DNA of 64,000 nucleotides from Geomonas anaerohicana. GTDB lineage: Bacteria; Desulfobacterota; Desulfuromonadia; Geobacterales; Geobacteraceae. The stretch spans positions 1 to 64,000 of the forward strand of contig NZ_JAEMHL010000011.1 of the NCBI RefSeq assembly GCF_016458305.1, read 5' to 3'. The notes under the pieces are model-generated. The model was not told the DNA's origin. It did no database searches and was given only the letters and a program-made list of their open reading frames with translations. The translations under genes were made by a program, and so were the position numbers. Below, piece after piece: positions 28,868-44,410 of this stretch (positions within the stretch are counted from its first letter, which is position 1; the number at the start of each line of letters is the position of its first letter).

Positions 28868-28896
28868 GAAGGGACGGCGATTCGCCGTCCCTTTTT
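28868..28896 (+). terminator. Rho-independent terminator
   Basis: Stem AAGGGACGGCGA / TCGCCGTCCCTT followed by TTTT, 26 bases after the CsbD-family stop. Confidence 0.9.
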
Positions 28897-28906
28897 ATTT
28901 GGCGAG

Positions 28907-29120
28907 GGGACTGGCTCCGCAGGTGCCTGTCCCCTTTCCTGGTTCCCAAGCTCCAGCTTGGGAACCCATGTGGCGCAAAGCTCCAGCTTTAGCATCCGAG
29001 GGAAGTTGGAGCTTCGAGAGGCTTTGCGTTCCCAAGGCGGACCTTGGGAACGAGATCAAGGTGGCAGAGCTGAAAGAAGCGTTCCGCTAGAGGGACAGGC
29101 ACCTGACGGAGCCAGTCCCT
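28907..29120. repeat. MITE-like nested inverted repeat, about 214 bp
   Basis: The outer arms are inverted copies: GGGGACTGGCTCCGCAGGTG (28907 on) against CACCTGACGGAGCCAGTCCC (right end). Inside are two further palindromes, GTTCCCAAGCTCCAGCTTGG at 28942 and GTTCCCAAGGCGGACCTTGG at 29028, plus arms CAAAGCTCCAGCTTT / AAGTTGGAGCTTC around the centre. There is no coding frame. The structure is that of a non-autonomous element or a composite REP-like repeat. Confidence 0.6.
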
Positions 29121-29126
29121 TCCGCT

Positions 29127-29390
29127 TTAATCCGGCAGAGGGGTCCCGCAGTAGGGACAGACCTGGCATGAGGGATCGACGTAGCGACCGCAGGGTGCAA
29201 AGGTGCACTGCTTGGGCTTTTTCCTCACCGGGGGGACCGGATGAAACTCCTCGGTCTCCTTGAGGGGGGTGCTGGGAAGCGGTTCAATCTCGGCGGCTTC
29301 CTTGAGAGGGAGGCACTCAAGTGCTTCCTGCATCTGCAGGCGGCGTTTCTCGACGTTCTTCGCTTTCTTCAATTTACCGTTCTTCGACAT
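29127..29390 (-). CDS. Small protein with C-terminal zinc ribbon
   Basis: An 87-residue protein from ATG 29390 (GGAAGAG upstream). The N-terminus is basic (MSKNGKLKKAKNVEKRRLQM), the middle is Glu/Pro-rich, and the C-terminus has paired cysteines QCTFAPCGRYVDPSCQVCPY plus CG, which read as a treble-cleft or zinc-ribbon module. I do not recognise a named family. A terminator-like hairpin lies immediately upstream of its ribosome site. Confidence 0.6.
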   Translation of the reverse strand: MSKNGKLKKAKNVEKRRLQMQEALECLPLKEAAEIEPLPSTPLKETEEFHPVPPVRKKPKQCTFAPCGRYVDPSCQVCPYCGTPLPD

Positions 29391-29407
29391 TTCGACTCTT
29401 CCAGACG

Positions 29408-29438
29408 CAAAAAGGGGTTACCTCGCTGGGTAACCCCT
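29408..29438 (-). terminator. Terminator hairpin directly upstream of the zinc-ribbon gene
   Basis: Stem AGGGGTTACC / GGTAACCCCT; on the minus strand it is followed by TTTTTGCG and then, within 18 bases, by the ATG of the small zinc-ribbon gene. I see no minus-strand gene to its right that it would serve, so it may be a leader attenuator or a relic. Confidence 0.6.
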
Positions 29439-29821
29439 GCTTTGTTATTGGTGTGGCAGCTTGAAGCTGGGGGCCTTTGAATACTACCCCTGCGCTTGCC
29501 GATTCAGGAACCGTTGGTCGGCCAGCTATAGCACAGAACCCGCCGCAAGGCAACTTTTGGCTCCCAGCCCTCAGCTTCGCATGGGTGTCGACTTCGACTT
29601 GGCGTCAGCGTCCAACGCACGGCGGCCCCGGTGTTGATGTTTCGCGACAGTGGGGCTGAGGGGGAAGTGCGGACAATGCCGCATCAGGAGTTGAGAACTC
29701 CTTATTACGAAAACTCCCACAGTGAAAACAACCATTAGCATGATATAAAACCACCGGTACCAAATCATTACCAAGTGACACAACATCGCTGTCCTAACTC
29801 TATCCCGCACAGGAGTGGACC
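29439..29821. other. Intergenic region upstream of the large hybrid kinase
   Basis: 383 bp without a convincing gene. The right part (29690-29820) is AT-richer and should hold the kinase promoter. No riboswitch or repeat recognised. Confidence 0.4.
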
Positions 29822-32800
29822 TTGCCCGTGCCGCTTTATCTCAAACAACAGCGTTCCCTGCTGCTGTTACTCCTCATCGTTGCCGGTCTTGCCGGCAACT
29901 ACTTCAAGTTCAGCATCTTCCTCAACATCGACTTCCTCTTCGGCAGCATCTTCGCCATGCTTGCCCTGCAGGTTCTGGGGCTGGGGCGCGGCGTGCTCGC
30001 GGCGCTGATCATCGGCAGCTACACCTACTTCCTGTGGAATCACCCCTACGCCACCCTCATCGTTGGCGCCGAAACAGCACTGGTCGGGCTCCTGATGCAG
30101 CGGCGCCGCCTGGGCCTCGTTGCCGCCGACGCTTTGTACTGGACCGTGGTCGGAATGCCGCTGGTCTTTTTGTTCTACCATGTGGTGATGCAGGTCCCCT
30201 TGAGCAACACCTACATCGTCATGACCAAGCAGGCGGTGAACGGCATCGCCAACGCGATTGTCGCCCGGCTCGTTTTCACCGGTTTCGCGCTGAGATTGAA
30301 GTCGGCCCGCATCTCCTTCGGAGAGGTGATCGCGACCCTTCTCGCCTTCTTCGTCCTGATCCCGTCCCTGGTGCTCCTGGCCATCGGTTGCCGCACGGAA
30401 TTCACCGAAACCGACCGCATGATCCGGCAGGGACTGCTGCAGGACATCGGGCGGGAAACAAAGCGCCTGGAGACCTGGGTCCAGAACCGCAGGTCTCCCG
30501 TGGTGCACCTGGCGGAGAAAGCCGCCGTCCTCTCACCCCGACAGGTGCAGCCCTTTGTCCAGCAGGCGGTCGAAAACGACAGCAACATCAGGCGGGCCGG
30601 ACTGCTGGACCGGGATGCGACGACCACCGCCTACTGGCCTCTGCTCGACGACATGGGGCAAAGCTGCATCGGCAAGAATTTCGCCGACCGCCCGTTCATC
30701 CCCCAGATGAAGCGGACGCTCAAGCCCATGCTCTCGGAAGTGGTCATGGGACGCATCGGAACGCCGCAGCCGATCGTCTCCGTGCTCGCCCCGGTGGTCA
30801 CTGCGGGGAAGTACAACGGCTACACCATCGGGATTCTGAGCCTGCAGCAGGTCAGGGAACAGCTGGACAAGGTGTCGACGCACAGCGAGATGCTCTACAC
30901 GCTGCTGGACAAAAACGGCAAAGTCATCATGAGCAACCGGCCGGGCCAGAAGGTCATGACCCCTCTGGACCGCGGGGAGGGGAGCCTGCAGCGCCTCGAT
31001 GCCGGGATCACCCAGTGGGTTCCGGTCGCGGCCCGCAACGTCCCGGTATCGGAGCGGTGGAAGAAATCCTTCTACATTGCCGAGACGACCCTGGGCGACT
31101 TCGCCGAGTGGAAGCTGATCCTGGAACAGCCGGTCGCCCCGTTCCAGAAGCGGCTCAACGACAGCTACACCGGCAAGCTCACGGTCCTGTTCGGCATCCT
31201 GCTGCTTTCGCTGGCGCTCGCCGACCTGCTGAGCCGCCGCCTGATGGGTACCTTCGAAAACCTGCGCAGGATCACCAGCGATGTCCCCGCCACCCTGGCA
31301 TCCGGCGGCAGCGTAACCTGGCCGGAGAGCAGCATCACGGAAACCAGCGACCTGATCGCCAACTTCAAGGAGATGAGTGGCAGCATAGAGCAGTATCTGG
31401 CCGAACTGAAACACCTGAACGATTCGCTCGAGCAGCGGGTCGAGGAGCGCACCCGCCAGGTGGAGAGACTGTCCAGCGAGCAGCGCACCATCCTCAGCAC
31501 CATGCCGCTGGGTGCCTGCCTGATCATGGACCGCAAGATTCACCAGACCAACCCGGCCTTCGACAGGATCATGGGGTACCAGCCAGGTGAAACGGTAGGG
31601 CAGCCGTTCTCGATACTGTACGCGGCCCCGGAGTCGCACCAGCGGGTGGGAGAATTGGGGTACCCGGTGCTCGAGCGGGGGGAAATTTACTGCACGGATA
31701 TCCAGATGAAGCGCAAAGACGGCTCGCTGCTCTGGTGCAACCTCATGGGTCAGATGGTGCCCCCCGGCGCACCACAGCACGGCTCCATCTGGATCATCCA
31801 GGACATCACGGAGAGAAAGGCGATGGAGTCGCAGCTGCGCGCCAGTGAGAGCCACTACCGCCTGCTCACCGAGGACGTGGCCGACGTGGTCTGGAAGCTG
31901 GATGCGGAGTTCCGTTTCACCTACGTCAGCCCCGCCGACGAGAAGCTGCGCGGGTTCCAGGGAACGGAGGTCCTGGGTCACACCATCTTCGAGCAGACCA
32001 GTGAGGCCTGGCATGACGCCATAACCGCGGCGATGGGATCACGCGACGGGGACCAGGCACCCTCCAAGTCGCTGGAGATCAAGCAGCGCTGCAAGGACGG
32101 CTCCCAGGTCTGGACCGAGGTGTCGTTTACCGCAGAACGCGGGAGTGACGGGGCGGTGACCGGCTACCACGGCATCACCAGGGACATCACGCAGAGAAAA
32201 CAGGCGGCCCAACTGGAGCAGCAGCTGCTGCACGCCCAGAAACTGGAAAGCCTCGGGGTGCTGGCCGGCGGCATCGCCCACGACTTCAACAACATCCTCA
32301 TGGCCATCGTGGGCAACGCGGACCTGGCGCTCATGCGCGCGCCGGAGGATTCCGCCGTGGCGGACAACCTGCACCGGATCCAGCTGTCGGCGGCCCGGGC
32401 CGCGGATCTGACCAAGCAGATGCTTGCCTACTCGGGCAAGGGGAGGTTCGTCGTGGAGACGGTGGACCTGAACCGGCTCATCGAAGAACTGGTGCACCTC
32501 TTGGAGGTCTCCGTCTCCAAGAAGGTCAGCCTGGCTCTCGACCTGCACCGGCCGCTGCCGCTCACCGACGCCGACCCGACCCAACTGCGCCAGATCGTCA
32601 TGAACCTGGTGATCAACGCCTCCGAGGCGATCGGCGAGGCCACCGGCCATATCCTCATCGCCACAGGCAGCGTGGAGGTCGAGCGGAATCAGCTCAAAGG
32701 CCGGCAGCAGGAGGTGGAGTTACCTGACGGCACCTACGTCTACCTGATGGTCTCCGACAACGGCTGCGGCATGGAACGGGAAACACAGGCGAGAATATTC

Positions 32801-33379
32801 GATCCATTTTTCACCACGAAGTTCACCGGAAGGGGACTGGGAATGGCGGCGGTACAGGGGATCGTCAAGGGACACAAGGGGGCGATCAGCATCGACAGCA
32901 AGCCGGGCCAGGGGACCATCTTCAAGGTCTACCTGCCGGCCGGAGCGCTCCCCGCCCCGCTGGCAAAGAGCGGCCCGGGCCAGGCCACCCGGCAGCATAG
33001 CGGCGGGACGGTGCTGCTGGTGGACGACGAGGAAAGCGTGCGCAGCGTGGGGGCTCTCATGCTGAAGCAGATCGGGTATCACGTGCTGCAGGCGAAGGAT
33101 GGGCTCGAGGCCGTAGAGATCTTCCGGCGGACGCCGGGAATAAGCTTCGTGCTACTCGACCTGGTCATGCCGCGGATGGACGGCAGGGAGTGTCTGCGCG
33201 AACTGCGCGGGCTCGACCCGGACATCGTGGTGGTCATGTCCAGCGGGTACAATGAGCAGGAGTTGGCCAGGGACTTCAGCGACATCGCCCCCAACGGCTT
33301 CTTGCAAAAACCTTACGACGTGGCCGTACTGACGAAGACAGTGGCAAGATCGTTGCCGGGAGAGGCTGCTACAGCCTGA
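29822..33379 (+). CDS. Large membrane hybrid histidine kinase (TM sensor-PAS-PAS-HisKA-HATPase-REC)
   Basis: 1185 residues. The TTG at 29822 lies six bases after AGGAG; a GTG at 29828 is an alternative. The N-terminal 190 residues are a multi-span membrane domain ([20 protein letters not shown] and following). A Cache-like extracytoplasmic part (about 200-440), a TM helix (about 446-470) and a HAMP-like linker come next. PAS 1 (about 565), PAS 2 (about 690) and HisKA with His in [10 protein letters not shown] (about 818) follow, then HATPase ([22 protein letters not shown]) and a receiver with Asp in [12 protein letters not shown] (about 1112). The sensor ligand is unknown. The last 11 bases overlap the convergent MCP gene. 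Confidence 0.92.
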   Translation: MPVPLYLKQQRSLLLLLLIVAGLAGNYFKFSIFLNIDFLFGSIFAMLALQVLGLGRGVLAALIIGSYTYFLWNHPYATLIVGAETALVGLLMQRRRLGLVAADALYWTVVGMPLVFLFYHVVMQVPLSNTYIVMTKQAVNGIANAIVARLVFTGFALRLKSARISFGEVIATLLAFFVLIPSLVLLAIGCRTEFTETDRMIRQGLLQDIGRETKRLETWVQNRRSPVVHLAEKAAVLSPRQVQPFVQQAVENDSNIRRAGLLDRDATTTAYWPLLDDMGQSCIGKNFADRPFIPQMKRTLKPMLSEVVMGRIGTPQPIVSVLAPVVTAGKYNGYTIGILSLQQVREQLDKVSTHSEMLYTLLDKNGKVIMSNRPGQKVMTPLDRGEGSLQRLDAGITQWVPVAARNVPVSERWKKSFYIAETTLGDFAEWKLILEQPVAPFQKRLNDSYTGKLTVLFGILLLSLALADLLSRRLMGTFENLRRITSDVPATLASGGSVTWPESSITETSDLIANFKEMSGSIEQYLAELKHLNDSLEQRVEERTRQVERLSSEQRTILSTMPLGACLIMDRKIHQTNPAFDRIMGYQPGETVGQPFSILYAAPESHQRVGELGYPVLERGEIYCTDIQMKRKDGSLLWCNLMGQMVPPGAPQHGSIWIIQDITERKAMESQLRASESHYRLLTEDVADVVWKLDAEFRFTYVSPADEKLRGFQGTEVLGHTIFEQTSEAWHDAITAAMGSRDGDQAPSKSLEIKQRCKDGSQVWTEVSFTAERGSDGAVTGYHGITRDITQRKQAAQLEQQLLHAQKLESLGVLAGGIAHDFNNILMAIVGNADLALMRAPEDSAVADNLHRIQLSAARAADLTKQMLAYSGKGRFVVETVDLNRLIEELVHLLEVSVSKKVSLALDLHRPLPLTDADPTQLRQIVMNLVINASEAIGEATGHILIATGSVEVERNQLKGRQQEVELPDGTYVYLMVSDNGCGMERETQARIFDPFFTTKFTGRGLGMAAVQGIVKGHKGAISIDSKPGQGTIFKVYLPAGALPAPLAKSGPGQATRQHSGGTVLLVDDEESVRSVGALMLKQIGYHVLQAKDGLEAVEIFRRTPGISFVLLDLVMPRMDGRECLRELRGLDPDIVVVMSSGYNEQELARDFSDIAPNGFLQKPYDVAVLTKTVARSLPGEAATA

Positions 33380-34547
33380 ACTGCCCCACCAACCGCTCCA
33401 ACTCCTCCGATTGCAGCGCCAGGGTCGTGGCTGCGGCGGCGGTATCGTTCACCCCGCGCGCGGTCTGCTGCACCACATCGGTGATCTTCTGGATGCTGCG
33501 GGTGATCTCGTCGGTGGTCGAGGTCTGCTGCTGGGCGGCGGCGGTGATCTGGCCGATCTGGCTGTTCACCTCGCCCACCTGGGCCAGGATCTCCTCCAGG
33601 GCCTGCCCGGATCGCGCCGAGAATTCAGCCCCCTTGCCCACTTCCGCTACCCCTTCCTCTATGGCGGCAATCGCCCCTCGCGTCCCCCCCTGGATCGCCT
33701 TGATCATTTCGCCGATCTCGCGGGTGGCGCTGGTGGTCCGCTCGGCCAGGGCGCGCACCTCGTCGGCGACCACGGCGAACCCCCTCCCCTGTTCGCCGGC
33801 GCGGGCGGCCTCGATGGCGGCGTTGAGTGCCAGGAGGTTGGTCTGGTCGGCGATATCCTGGATGGTGCCGATGATCTGGTCGATCTGGTCGGAACGCGCG
33901 CCCAGTTCCTCCACGGTGGTGGCGGCGCCCTGCACCCTGCTCGCGATCCGCTCCATGCCCAGCGTGGTCTGGCGCACCACGTCGGCCCCGAGGCCGGCGG
34001 TCTGACTGGCGCGCTTGGAGTTGTCGGCGGCGCTCATGCAGTTGCGCGCGATATCGCTGGAGGTTGCCGCCATCTGCTCGCTGGCGACGGCGACCGCGTT
34101 GGTCTGGGCGGCGGCGTCATCGGTACCGGCCGAGATGCGCTCGGCGTTCTCCTGCAGTTGGTGCGAGGTGAGGGCCACCTGCTCCGAGTTCTGCTGGATC
34201 TGGCGGATGATGTCGCGCATGGTGCTTTGCAGCGCGTCGATGGAGCGGATGATGGTGCTGATCTCGTTGTTGCGCTTGGCGGTGATGGGCTGGGACAGGT
34301 CCCCGTCGATCATGGTCTTCAGGATGGCGATGATGCGCCGCAAGGCGTCGTTGACCGACCAGAACAACAGAGCACTGAAGAAGGCGCCCAGGATCAGGAA
34401 GACGGTGGTGGAGACCACCGATGAGGCGACCGAGAACGATCTTCCCGCCACCACGGCGAACACGATGCAAAAGCTGTAACAGATGCAAAGCAGGATGATG
34501 CGAGTGCGGATGCGGAGGTGGAGGTAGAGATCGAGTAGAAAGTTCAT
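33369..34547 (-). CDS. Methyl-accepting chemotaxis protein without periplasmic domain
   Basis: 392 residues. Two TM helices (about 15-37 and 44-66) are separated by only a few residues, so there is no extracellular sensor. HAMP ([20 protein letters not shown]) is followed by the signalling domain with the conserved hairpin tip [20 protein letters not shown] and [20 protein letters not shown]. It should detect a membrane or cytosolic cue (for example energy state) and control CheA. Methylation-helix Glu/Gln pairs are present. No che genes are adjacent. It converges on the hybrid kinase with an 11-bp coding overlap. Confidence 0.93.
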   Translation of the reverse strand: MNFLLDLYLHLRIRTRIILLCICYSFCIVFAVVAGRSFSVASSVVSTTVFLILGAFFSALLFWSVNDALRRIIAILKTMIDGDLSQPITAKRNNEISTIIRSIDALQSTMRDIIRQIQQNSEQVALTSHQLQENAERISAGTDDAAAQTNAVAVASEQMAATSSDIARNCMSAADNSKRASQTAGLGADVVRQTTLGMERIASRVQGAATTVEELGARSDQIDQIIGTIQDIADQTNLLALNAAIEAARAGEQGRGFAVVADEVRALAERTTSATREIGEMIKAIQGGTRGAIAAIEEGVAEVGKGAEFSARSGQALEEILAQVGEVNSQIGQITAAAQQQTSTTDEITRSIQKITDVVQQTARGVNDTAAAATTLALQSEELERLVGQFRL

Positions 34548-35043
34548 GACCGTCCCCAGCTTGTCAATTCTTGCGGCAACAGATCGGCCTCACTGCCGTC
34601 TGCTTCATTCCCTGGAGAACCTCTTCGGATAGAAACAACGATGCTTTAGCGGTTTATCTCTCTTTTTTATCGACGGCGGGCTTGTCGTCGTCATAGAGTA
34701 GAGTCTGACTCAGCCACCGCCTTGCTGTCACAAAAGTTTTTTCTCTTAAAGATTTCCTCAAGGAACCGATGTAACTGATAACGCCACGCCCCCTACCTCC
34801 ACATGCACCGACTCCGCACCGAGCAGAAAGTTACACTGCCGGCGCAAACGGTGTGGCGGTGGCATCTGTGCCTGCCGATCTCGCCCCCGGCGGCACCACC
34901 CAATCTGAGTACACAAGTGAGTAACAGTTGTAGTCACGTGTATGACAAAAGCAGCATTGCATGACGCAGAATTAATCCAATCCAATCCACAAAACACTTA
35001 TATTACCGAGACAATCACCCCCTCCCCCCGTATACGTTTCACA
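34548..35043. other. Intergenic region between MCP and gltB
   Basis: About 500 bp, mostly without coding signal. The right edge holds the gltB sigma-54 promoter. I found no clear NtrC-type palindrome by eye. Confidence 0.4.
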
Positions 35044-35059
35044 TGGCACGGTAACTGCT
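35044..35059 (+). promoter_or_regulatory. Sigma-54 (RpoN) promoter of gltB
   Basis: TGGCACGGTAACTGCT matches the -24/-12 consensus TGGCACG-N4-TTGCA with one change at the -12 side; GG and GC are 12 bp apart as required. The predicted start of transcription is near 35070, about 40 bases before the gltB ATG. This fits nitrogen-responsive control of glutamate synthase. Confidence 0.8.
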
Positions 35060-35110
35060 GATAAGCGTTGATCGATTTGACCGAACACTACCTCCCGCAA
35101 AGGTTGCATC

Positions 35111-38100
35111 ATGAAAACAATCGGATTACCCAAGAAGCAGGGGATGTACGATCCCCAGTTCGAGCACGACGCCTGCGGCGTCGGCTTCGTCACCAACATC
35201 AAGGGGAAGAAGTCCCACGAGATCGTGCAGCAGGCGATCACGGTACTGGAGAACCTGGATCACCGCGGTGCGGTCGGCAGCGAGCACAACACCGGCGACG
35301 GTGCGGGCATCCTGATCCAGATCCCGGACGCCTTCTTCCGCAAGGTCTGCCCTGAGCTCGGCATCGAACTGCCGGCAGCGGGCGAGTACGGCGTGGCCAT
35401 GCTCTTCACCTCCCCCGAAGCAACCGAGCGCAGCGCGGCGAAGCACATCTTCCAGCGCATCATCACCGAGGAAGGGGTCGAGATGATCGGCTGGCGCGAC
35501 GTGCCGACCGACAACTCTTCTCTTGGTGACACCGCCAAGGCGGGCGAGCCGCTGGTCAAGCAGATCTTCTTCAAGCGCGGAGCTAACTGCGCCGACGAGG
35601 ACGCCTTCAACCGCAAGCTCTACCTGGTGAACCAGAGGGCGATCCACGAGATCCGCGACCAGGAAGTCGATCCCTACTGGTACGTGGCCAGCATCTCGAC
35701 CCGCACCATCGTCTACAAAGGGATGCTGATGCCGGCCCAGCTGGACCAGTACTTCCCCGAGCTGCGCGACGAGGACGTCACCTCCGCCATCGCGGTGGTG
35801 CACTCCCGCTTCTCCACCAACACCTTCCCGAGCTGGGACCGCGCCCATCCCTACCACTACCTGGCGCACAACGGCGAGATCAACACCCTGCGCGGCAACG
35901 TGAACTGGATGCACGCCCGCCAGTCCATGTTCAACTCCGAGCTGTTCGGTGACGACATCAAGAAACTCTTGCCGGTGATCAACACCAACGGCTCCGACTC
36001 CGCCATGTTCGACAACTGCCTCGAACTCCTGCTCATGACCGGCCGCTCCCTGCCGCACGCCGTGATGATGATGGTTCCGGAGCCCTGGGAAAACCACGAG
36101 ACCATGAGCAAGGAGAAACGTGCCTTCTACGAGTACCACTCCTGCCTCATGGAGCCGTGGGACGGCCCGGCCGCCCTCACCTTCACCGACGGCCGCATCA
36201 TCGGCGCGGTGCTGGACCGTAACGGCCTGCGCCCCTGCCGCTACTACCTGACCGACGACGACCTGGTCATCATGGCGTCCGAGGCGGGTGTACTTCAGGT
36301 GCCGCCCGAAAAGGTGATCAAGAAAGGTCGCCTCCAGCCGGGCAAGATGTTCCTGGTCGACACCGAGCAGGGTCGCATCATCTCCGACGAGGAGATCAAA
36401 AACGAGCTGGCCACCGCCAAGCCGTACGCGGACTGGGTCAAGGTGAACCACCTTCCGCTCGCCGACCTCCCCAAGGCAAAAGGGCAGGCGGTCGAGGATT
36501 CGCCCCTGGTGCAGCGCCAGAAGGCCTTCGGCTACACCTTCGAGGACCAGGAGACCATCATCGGACCGATGGCGACCTCCGGCATCCAGCCGCTGGGCTC
36601 CATGGGCACCGACACCCCGCTTGCGGTCCTCTCCGAGAAGCCGCAGCTCCTCTACAGCTACTTCAAGCAGCTCTTCGCCCAGGTGACCAACCCGCCCATC
36701 GACCCGATCCGCGAGGAGATCATCACCTCGACGGCAGTCAGGATCGGTTCGGAAACGAACCTCCTGAAGCCCTCTTCGACCGGCGCCCGCGTCATCCGCC
36801 TCGAGCACCCGATCCTCACCAACGAGGAGCTGGAGAAGCTGCGCGAACTGGACCGTCCCGGCTTCAAGAGCGCAACCCTGTCGCTGCTCTTCAAGGCGGC
36901 CGACGGCGCCGACGGGATGGAGAAGGCACTCGAGAGCCTGTTCAGCAGCGCCATCCGTCACATTGAGATGGGTACCACAGTCATCATCCTCTCCGACCGC
37001 GGCGTCAACGAAGAGTACGCGGCCCTGCCGGCGCTTCTGGCCGTGGCCGGACTGCACCACCACCTGATCCGCACCGCGACCAGGACCCACGCCTCCCTGA
37101 TCCTCGAGTCGGGCGAGCCGCGCGAGGTGCATCACTTCGCGGTGCTTTTGGGCTACGGCGTCACCGCCATCAACCCGTACCTCGCCTTCGAGTCCATCCA
37201 GGACATGATCCAGGAGGGGATGCTCCCCGGCCTCGATTACAAGAAAGGGGTCAAGAACTTCGTCAAGGCCTCCATCAAGGGCATCGTCAAGACCATGGCC
37301 AAGATGGGTATCTCCACCATCCAGAGCTACCGCGGCGCCCAGATCTGCGAGGCGGTCGGCCTGCACCAGTCCGTGATCGAGAGGTACTTCACCTGGACCC
37401 CGTCCCGGATCGGCGGCATCGACCTGAACGGCATCGCGGCGGAGCTTCTGCAGCGCCACAAGAAGGCGTACCCGCACCGCGTCCCTGCCGACCCGACCCT
37501 GGACCCGGGCGGCCAGTACCAGTGGCGCAAGGAGGGTGAGGAGCACCTGTTCAACCCGCTCACCATCCAGTCGCTGCAGAAGGCGACCAGGACCAACGAC
37601 TACAAGGAATTCAAGGTCTTCTCCAAACTGATCGACGAGCAGAACGAGCGTCTCTACACCCTGCGCGGCCTCTTGGACTTCAACACCGACATCCGCATCC
37701 CGGTCCCCATCGAGGAGGTCGAGTCGGTCGAAGAGATCATGAAGCGCTTCAAGACGGGCGCCATGTCCTACGGCTCCATCAGCCAGGAGGCGCACGAGGC
37801 CTTGGCCATCGCCATGAACAGGATCGGCGGCCGCTCCAACACCGGCGAGGGGGGCGAGGATCCGGCACGCTTCACCTGGACCAATGACCTGGGCGACTCC
37901 AAGAACAGCGCCATCAAGCAGGTTGCCTCCGGCCGCTTCGGCGTCACCAGCAACTACCTGACCAACGCCAGCGAACTGCAGATCAAGATGGCGCAGGGTG
38001 CCAAGCCGGGCGAAGGCGGCGAGCTGCCGGGCCACAAGGTGTACCCGTGGGTCGCCAAGACCCGCCACACCACCCCGGGCGTCGGCCTCGTGTCGCCGCC

Positions 38101-39691
38101 GCCGCACCACGACATCTACTCCATCGAGGACCTGGCGGAGCTGATCCACGACCTGAAGAACGCCAACCGCCGCGCCAGGATCAGCGTCAAGCTGGTTTCC
38201 GAGGTCGGCGTCGGCACCATCGCGGCCGGCGTGGCCAAGGCCCATGCCGATGTCGTGCTCATCTCCGGCTACGACGGCGGCACCGGCGCCTCCCCGCTCT
38301 CCTCGATCAAGCATGCGGGTCTTCCCTGGGAGCTCGGTCTCGCCGAGACCCACCAGACCCTGATGCTCAATAACCTGAGGAGCAGGATCATCGTCGAGGT
38401 GGACGGCCAGCTGAAAACCGGCCGCGACGTCGCCATCGCCGCCCTTTTGGGCGCCGAGGAATTCGGCTTCGCCACCGCCCCGCTGGTAACGCTGGGCTGC
38501 GTCATGATGCGCGTCTGCCACAGCAACACCTGCCCGGCCGGCGTCGCGACCCAGGACCCGGAACTGAGGAAGAACTTCTCCGGCAAGCCCGAGTACGTGG
38601 TCAACTACATGCGCTTCATCGCGCAGGAAGTGCGCGAGATCATGGCCGAGCTCGGCTTCCGCACCTTCAACGACATGGTCGGCCGCGCCAACCGCCTCGA
38701 GCCCAAGCGCGCCGTCGCCCACTGGAAGGCGCAGGGTCTCGACTTCAGCAACGTCTTGTATCAGCCGAAGACCGGCATCAAGGGGAGCCTCTACTGCACC
38801 GAGAGCCAGGACCACGGCCTGGAGAAGTCCCTCGACATGACCAAGCTGCTCGATATCTGCAAGCCCGCCATCGAGAAGGGCGAGAAAGTGAGCGCGGAAC
38901 TTCCCATCACTAACATCGACCGCGTCGTCGGCACCATCGTCGGCAACGAGGTCACCCGCGCCTATGGCGCAGACGGCCTTCCCGACGACACCATCAGGCT
39001 CAAGTTCCGCGGCTCCGCGGGGCAGAGCTTCGGCGCCTTCGTCCCCAAGGGGATGACCCTGGAGCTGACCGGCGACGTCAACGACTACCTCGGCAAGGGC
39101 TTGAGCGGCGGCACCATCGTGGTTTATCCCCCCGATGGCTCCCCTTTCAAGGCCGAGGAGAATATCATCGCCGGCAACGTGGCCCTCTACGGCGCCACCA
39201 GCGGCACCGCCTACATCAGCGGCATGGCAGGCGAGCGCTTCGCCGTCCGTAACTCCGGCGTCAACGCGGTGGTGGAAGGGGTCGGCGACCACGGCTGCGA
39301 GTACATGACCGGCGGCACCGTCGTAGTACTGGGTGAAACCGGCAGGAACTTCGCCGCCGGCATGAGCGGCGGCGTCGCCTACGTGCTGGACAGCGCCGGC
39401 GACTTCAAAGACCGCTGCAACACCGAGATGGTGGCACTGGAACTCCTGGACGAAAAGGACCAGGAAACTCTCCAGGAGATGATCGCACAGCACGCCAGAA
39501 GGACCGGCAGCGCACGCGCCACCCGCATCCTGCACGACTGGAAAACCCACGCCCACAAGTTCGTCAAGGTGATGCCGATGGACTACAAGCGGGTGCTCCA
39601 GGCCCTGGAGCGGGCACAGGCATCCGGCCTGACCGGCGACGACGCACTGGCCGCTGCCTTCGAAGAGAACGCACGCCAGGCAGCACACTAA
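35111..39691 (+). CDS. gltB: Glutamate synthase (NADPH) large subunit
   Basis: 1526 residues. It makes glutamate from 2-oxoglutarate and glutamine with the small subunit. A 21-residue propeptide precedes the N-terminal nucleophile Cys22 ([17 protein letters not shown]). The class II glutaminase domain runs to about 430, followed by the central domain and the FMN-binding synthase domain ([36 protein letters not shown]). The [3Fe-4S] cysteines lie in [15 protein letters not shown] (about 1130-1145), and the C-terminal GxGxG beta-helix contains [12 protein letters not shown] and [11 protein letters not shown]. Length is standard. The gene is 47 bases upstream of gltD and led by a sigma-54 promoter. 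A nearly full-length antisense frame is a codon-bias artefact. Confidence 0.97.
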   Translation: MKTIGLPKKQGMYDPQFEHDACGVGFVTNIKGKKSHEIVQQAITVLENLDHRGAVGSEHNTGDGAGILIQIPDAFFRKVCPELGIELPAAGEYGVAMLFTSPEATERSAAKHIFQRIITEEGVEMIGWRDVPTDNSSLGDTAKAGEPLVKQIFFKRGANCADEDAFNRKLYLVNQRAIHEIRDQEVDPYWYVASISTRTIVYKGMLMPAQLDQYFPELRDEDVTSAIAVVHSRFSTNTFPSWDRAHPYHYLAHNGEINTLRGNVNWMHARQSMFNSELFGDDIKKLLPVINTNGSDSAMFDNCLELLLMTGRSLPHAVMMMVPEPWENHETMSKEKRAFYEYHSCLMEPWDGPAALTFTDGRIIGAVLDRNGLRPCRYYLTDDDLVIMASEAGVLQVPPEKVIKKGRLQPGKMFLVDTEQGRIISDEEIKNELATAKPYADWVKVNHLPLADLPKAKGQAVEDSPLVQRQKAFGYTFEDQETIIGPMATSGIQPLGSMGTDTPLAVLSEKPQLLYSYFKQLFAQVTNPPIDPIREEIITSTAVRIGSETNLLKPSSTGARVIRLEHPILTNEELEKLRELDRPGFKSATLSLLFKAADGADGMEKALESLFSSAIRHIEMGTTVIILSDRGVNEEYAALPALLAVAGLHHHLIRTATRTHASLILESGEPREVHHFAVLLGYGVTAINPYLAFESIQDMIQEGMLPGLDYKKGVKNFVKASIKGIVKTMAKMGISTIQSYRGAQICEAVGLHQSVIERYFTWTPSRIGGIDLNGIAAELLQRHKKAYPHRVPADPTLDPGGQYQWRKEGEEHLFNPLTIQSLQKATRTNDYKEFKVFSKLIDEQNERLYTLRGLLDFNTDIRIPVPIEEVESVEEIMKRFKTGAMSYGSISQEAHEALAIAMNRIGGRSNTGEGGEDPARFTWTNDLGDSKNSAIKQVASGRFGVTSNYLTNASELQIKMAQGAKPGEGGELPGHKVYPWVAKTRHTTPGVGLVSPPPHHDIYSIEDLAELIHDLKNANRRARISVKLVSEVGVGTIAAGVAKAHADVVLISGYDGGTGASPLSSIKHAGLPWELGLAETHQTLMLNNLRSRIIVEVDGQLKTGRDVAIAALLGAEEFGFATAPLVTLGCVMMRVCHSNTCPAGVATQDPELRKNFSGKPEYVVNYMRFIAQEVREIMAELGFRTFNDMVGRANRLEPKRAVAHWKAQGLDFSNVLYQPKTGIKGSLYCTESQDHGLEKSLDMTKLLDICKPAIEKGEKVSAELPITNIDRVVGTIVGNEVTRAYGADGLPDDTIRLKFRGSAGQSFGAFVPKGMTLELTGDVNDYLGKGLSGGTIVVYPPDGSPFKAEENIIAGNVALYGATSGTAYISGMAGERFAVRNSGVNAVVEGVGDHGCEYMTGGTVVVLGETGRNFAAGMSGGVAYVLDSAGDFKDRCNTEMVALELLDEKDQETLQEMIAQHARRTGSARATRILHDWKTHAHKFVKVMPMDYKRVLQALERAQASGLTGDDALAAAFEENARQAAH

Positions 39692-39738
39692 AGACAGGTT
39701 GACAACCTCAACCTCAACCTGATTTTAAGGATAGAGCT

Positions 39739-41220
<1,482 letters not shown>

Positions 41221-41245
41221 TTCAAGCTTCCGCAGCAAACCAGAA

Positions 41246-41275
41246 AAGGCACCCGCAACCCGGGTGCCTTTTTTC
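41246..41275 (+). terminator. Rho-independent terminator of gltBD
   Basis: Stem AGGCACCC / GGGTGCCT followed by TTTTTT, 25 bases after gltD. Confidence 0.92.
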
Positions 41276-41436
41276 GTTCTCCCCCTGAATCCCCTTTTGC
41301 GAAAAGGGATCCTCCTCCTGACCCCACAAAAATATTCATTTCTGCCCCTGTTACCGGGGGCAAATTTCATCTACCTTGCAAAAAACTCTTCCAGTCACAC
41401 CGTTTGGCTGAGCAAGATCACCAACAGGAGGTAGTA

Positions 41437-41808
41437 ATGATCACCGAGAAGCTGCTTGAAATTCTGAAACAGGATGGCGTGGTCGCCATCGCCACACTGG
41501 GGCAGGACGGACCGCACCTGGTCAACACCTGGAACAGCTACATCCGCATCTCCGATGCGGGGCGCGTGCTCATCCCGGCCGGCTACATGAACCGGACCGA
41601 GGCCAACGTCGCCTTCAACCCCGAAGTGCTGATCACCGTGGGGAGCAGCAAGGTGCAGGGGCTGCACGGGCCCGGCGCAGGGTTTCTCATCAAAGGGAGC
41701 GCCGCATTTATAACGTCCGGGCCCGATTTCGAGCTACTCAAATCGAAATTTTCCTGGCTGCGCGCCACCCTCGCCGTCACCCCGCTCTCGGTAACCCAGA
41801 CCTGGTAG
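41437..41808 (+). CDS. Small FMN-binding split-barrel protein (pyridoxamine 5'-phosphate oxidase-like)
   Basis: 123 residues from ATG 41437 behind AGGAGG; the upstream Met at 41404 lies before the SD. The sequence GVVAIATLGQDGPHLVNTWN and VLIPAGYMNRTEANVAFNPE is typical of flavin-reductase-like split barrels of about 120 residues. It ends ATLAVTPLSVTQTW. The substrate is unknown; members bind FMN as dimers. A separate transcription unit after the gltBD terminator. Confidence 0.8.
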   Translation: MITEKLLEILKQDGVVAIATLGQDGPHLVNTWNSYIRISDAGRVLIPAGYMNRTEANVAFNPEVLITVGSSKVQGLHGPGAGFLIKGSAAFITSGPDFELLKSKFSWLRATLAVTPLSVTQTW

Positions 41809-41825
41809 GCCGCCGACCGACGAAT

Positions 41826-44308
<2,483 letters not shown>

Positions 44309-44372
44309 TGCGACGGCGACGGCACCCTCGTGTTCACCCGAGCCGGTGGCCGCAAAAAATTGCGCCGCAAAT

Positions 44373-44410
44373 GAAACGGTTCAGGAATACGCTGAACCGT
44401 TTCCTTTTTT
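44373..44410 (+). terminator. Rho-independent terminator of katG
   Basis: Stem GAAACGGTTCAG / CTGAACCGTTTC followed by CTTTTTT. Confidence 0.92.

Noticed and set aside
34850-34870. Second sigma-54-like site TGGCATCTGTGCCTGC before gltB
   Set aside because: GG to GC spacing is 13 bp instead of 12 and it lies 240 bases from the gene.
34758-35241. Minus-strand frames of 79 and 89 codons upstream of gltB
   Set aside because: No Shine-Dalgarno sequence, no protein-like composition, and they overlap the sigma-54 promoter and gltB start.
35126-39688. Minus-strand open frame of about 1520 codons antisense to gltB
   Set aside because: It mirrors gltB exactly and arises from GC-rich third codon positions; its translation shows no domain or motif, while gltB is complete.
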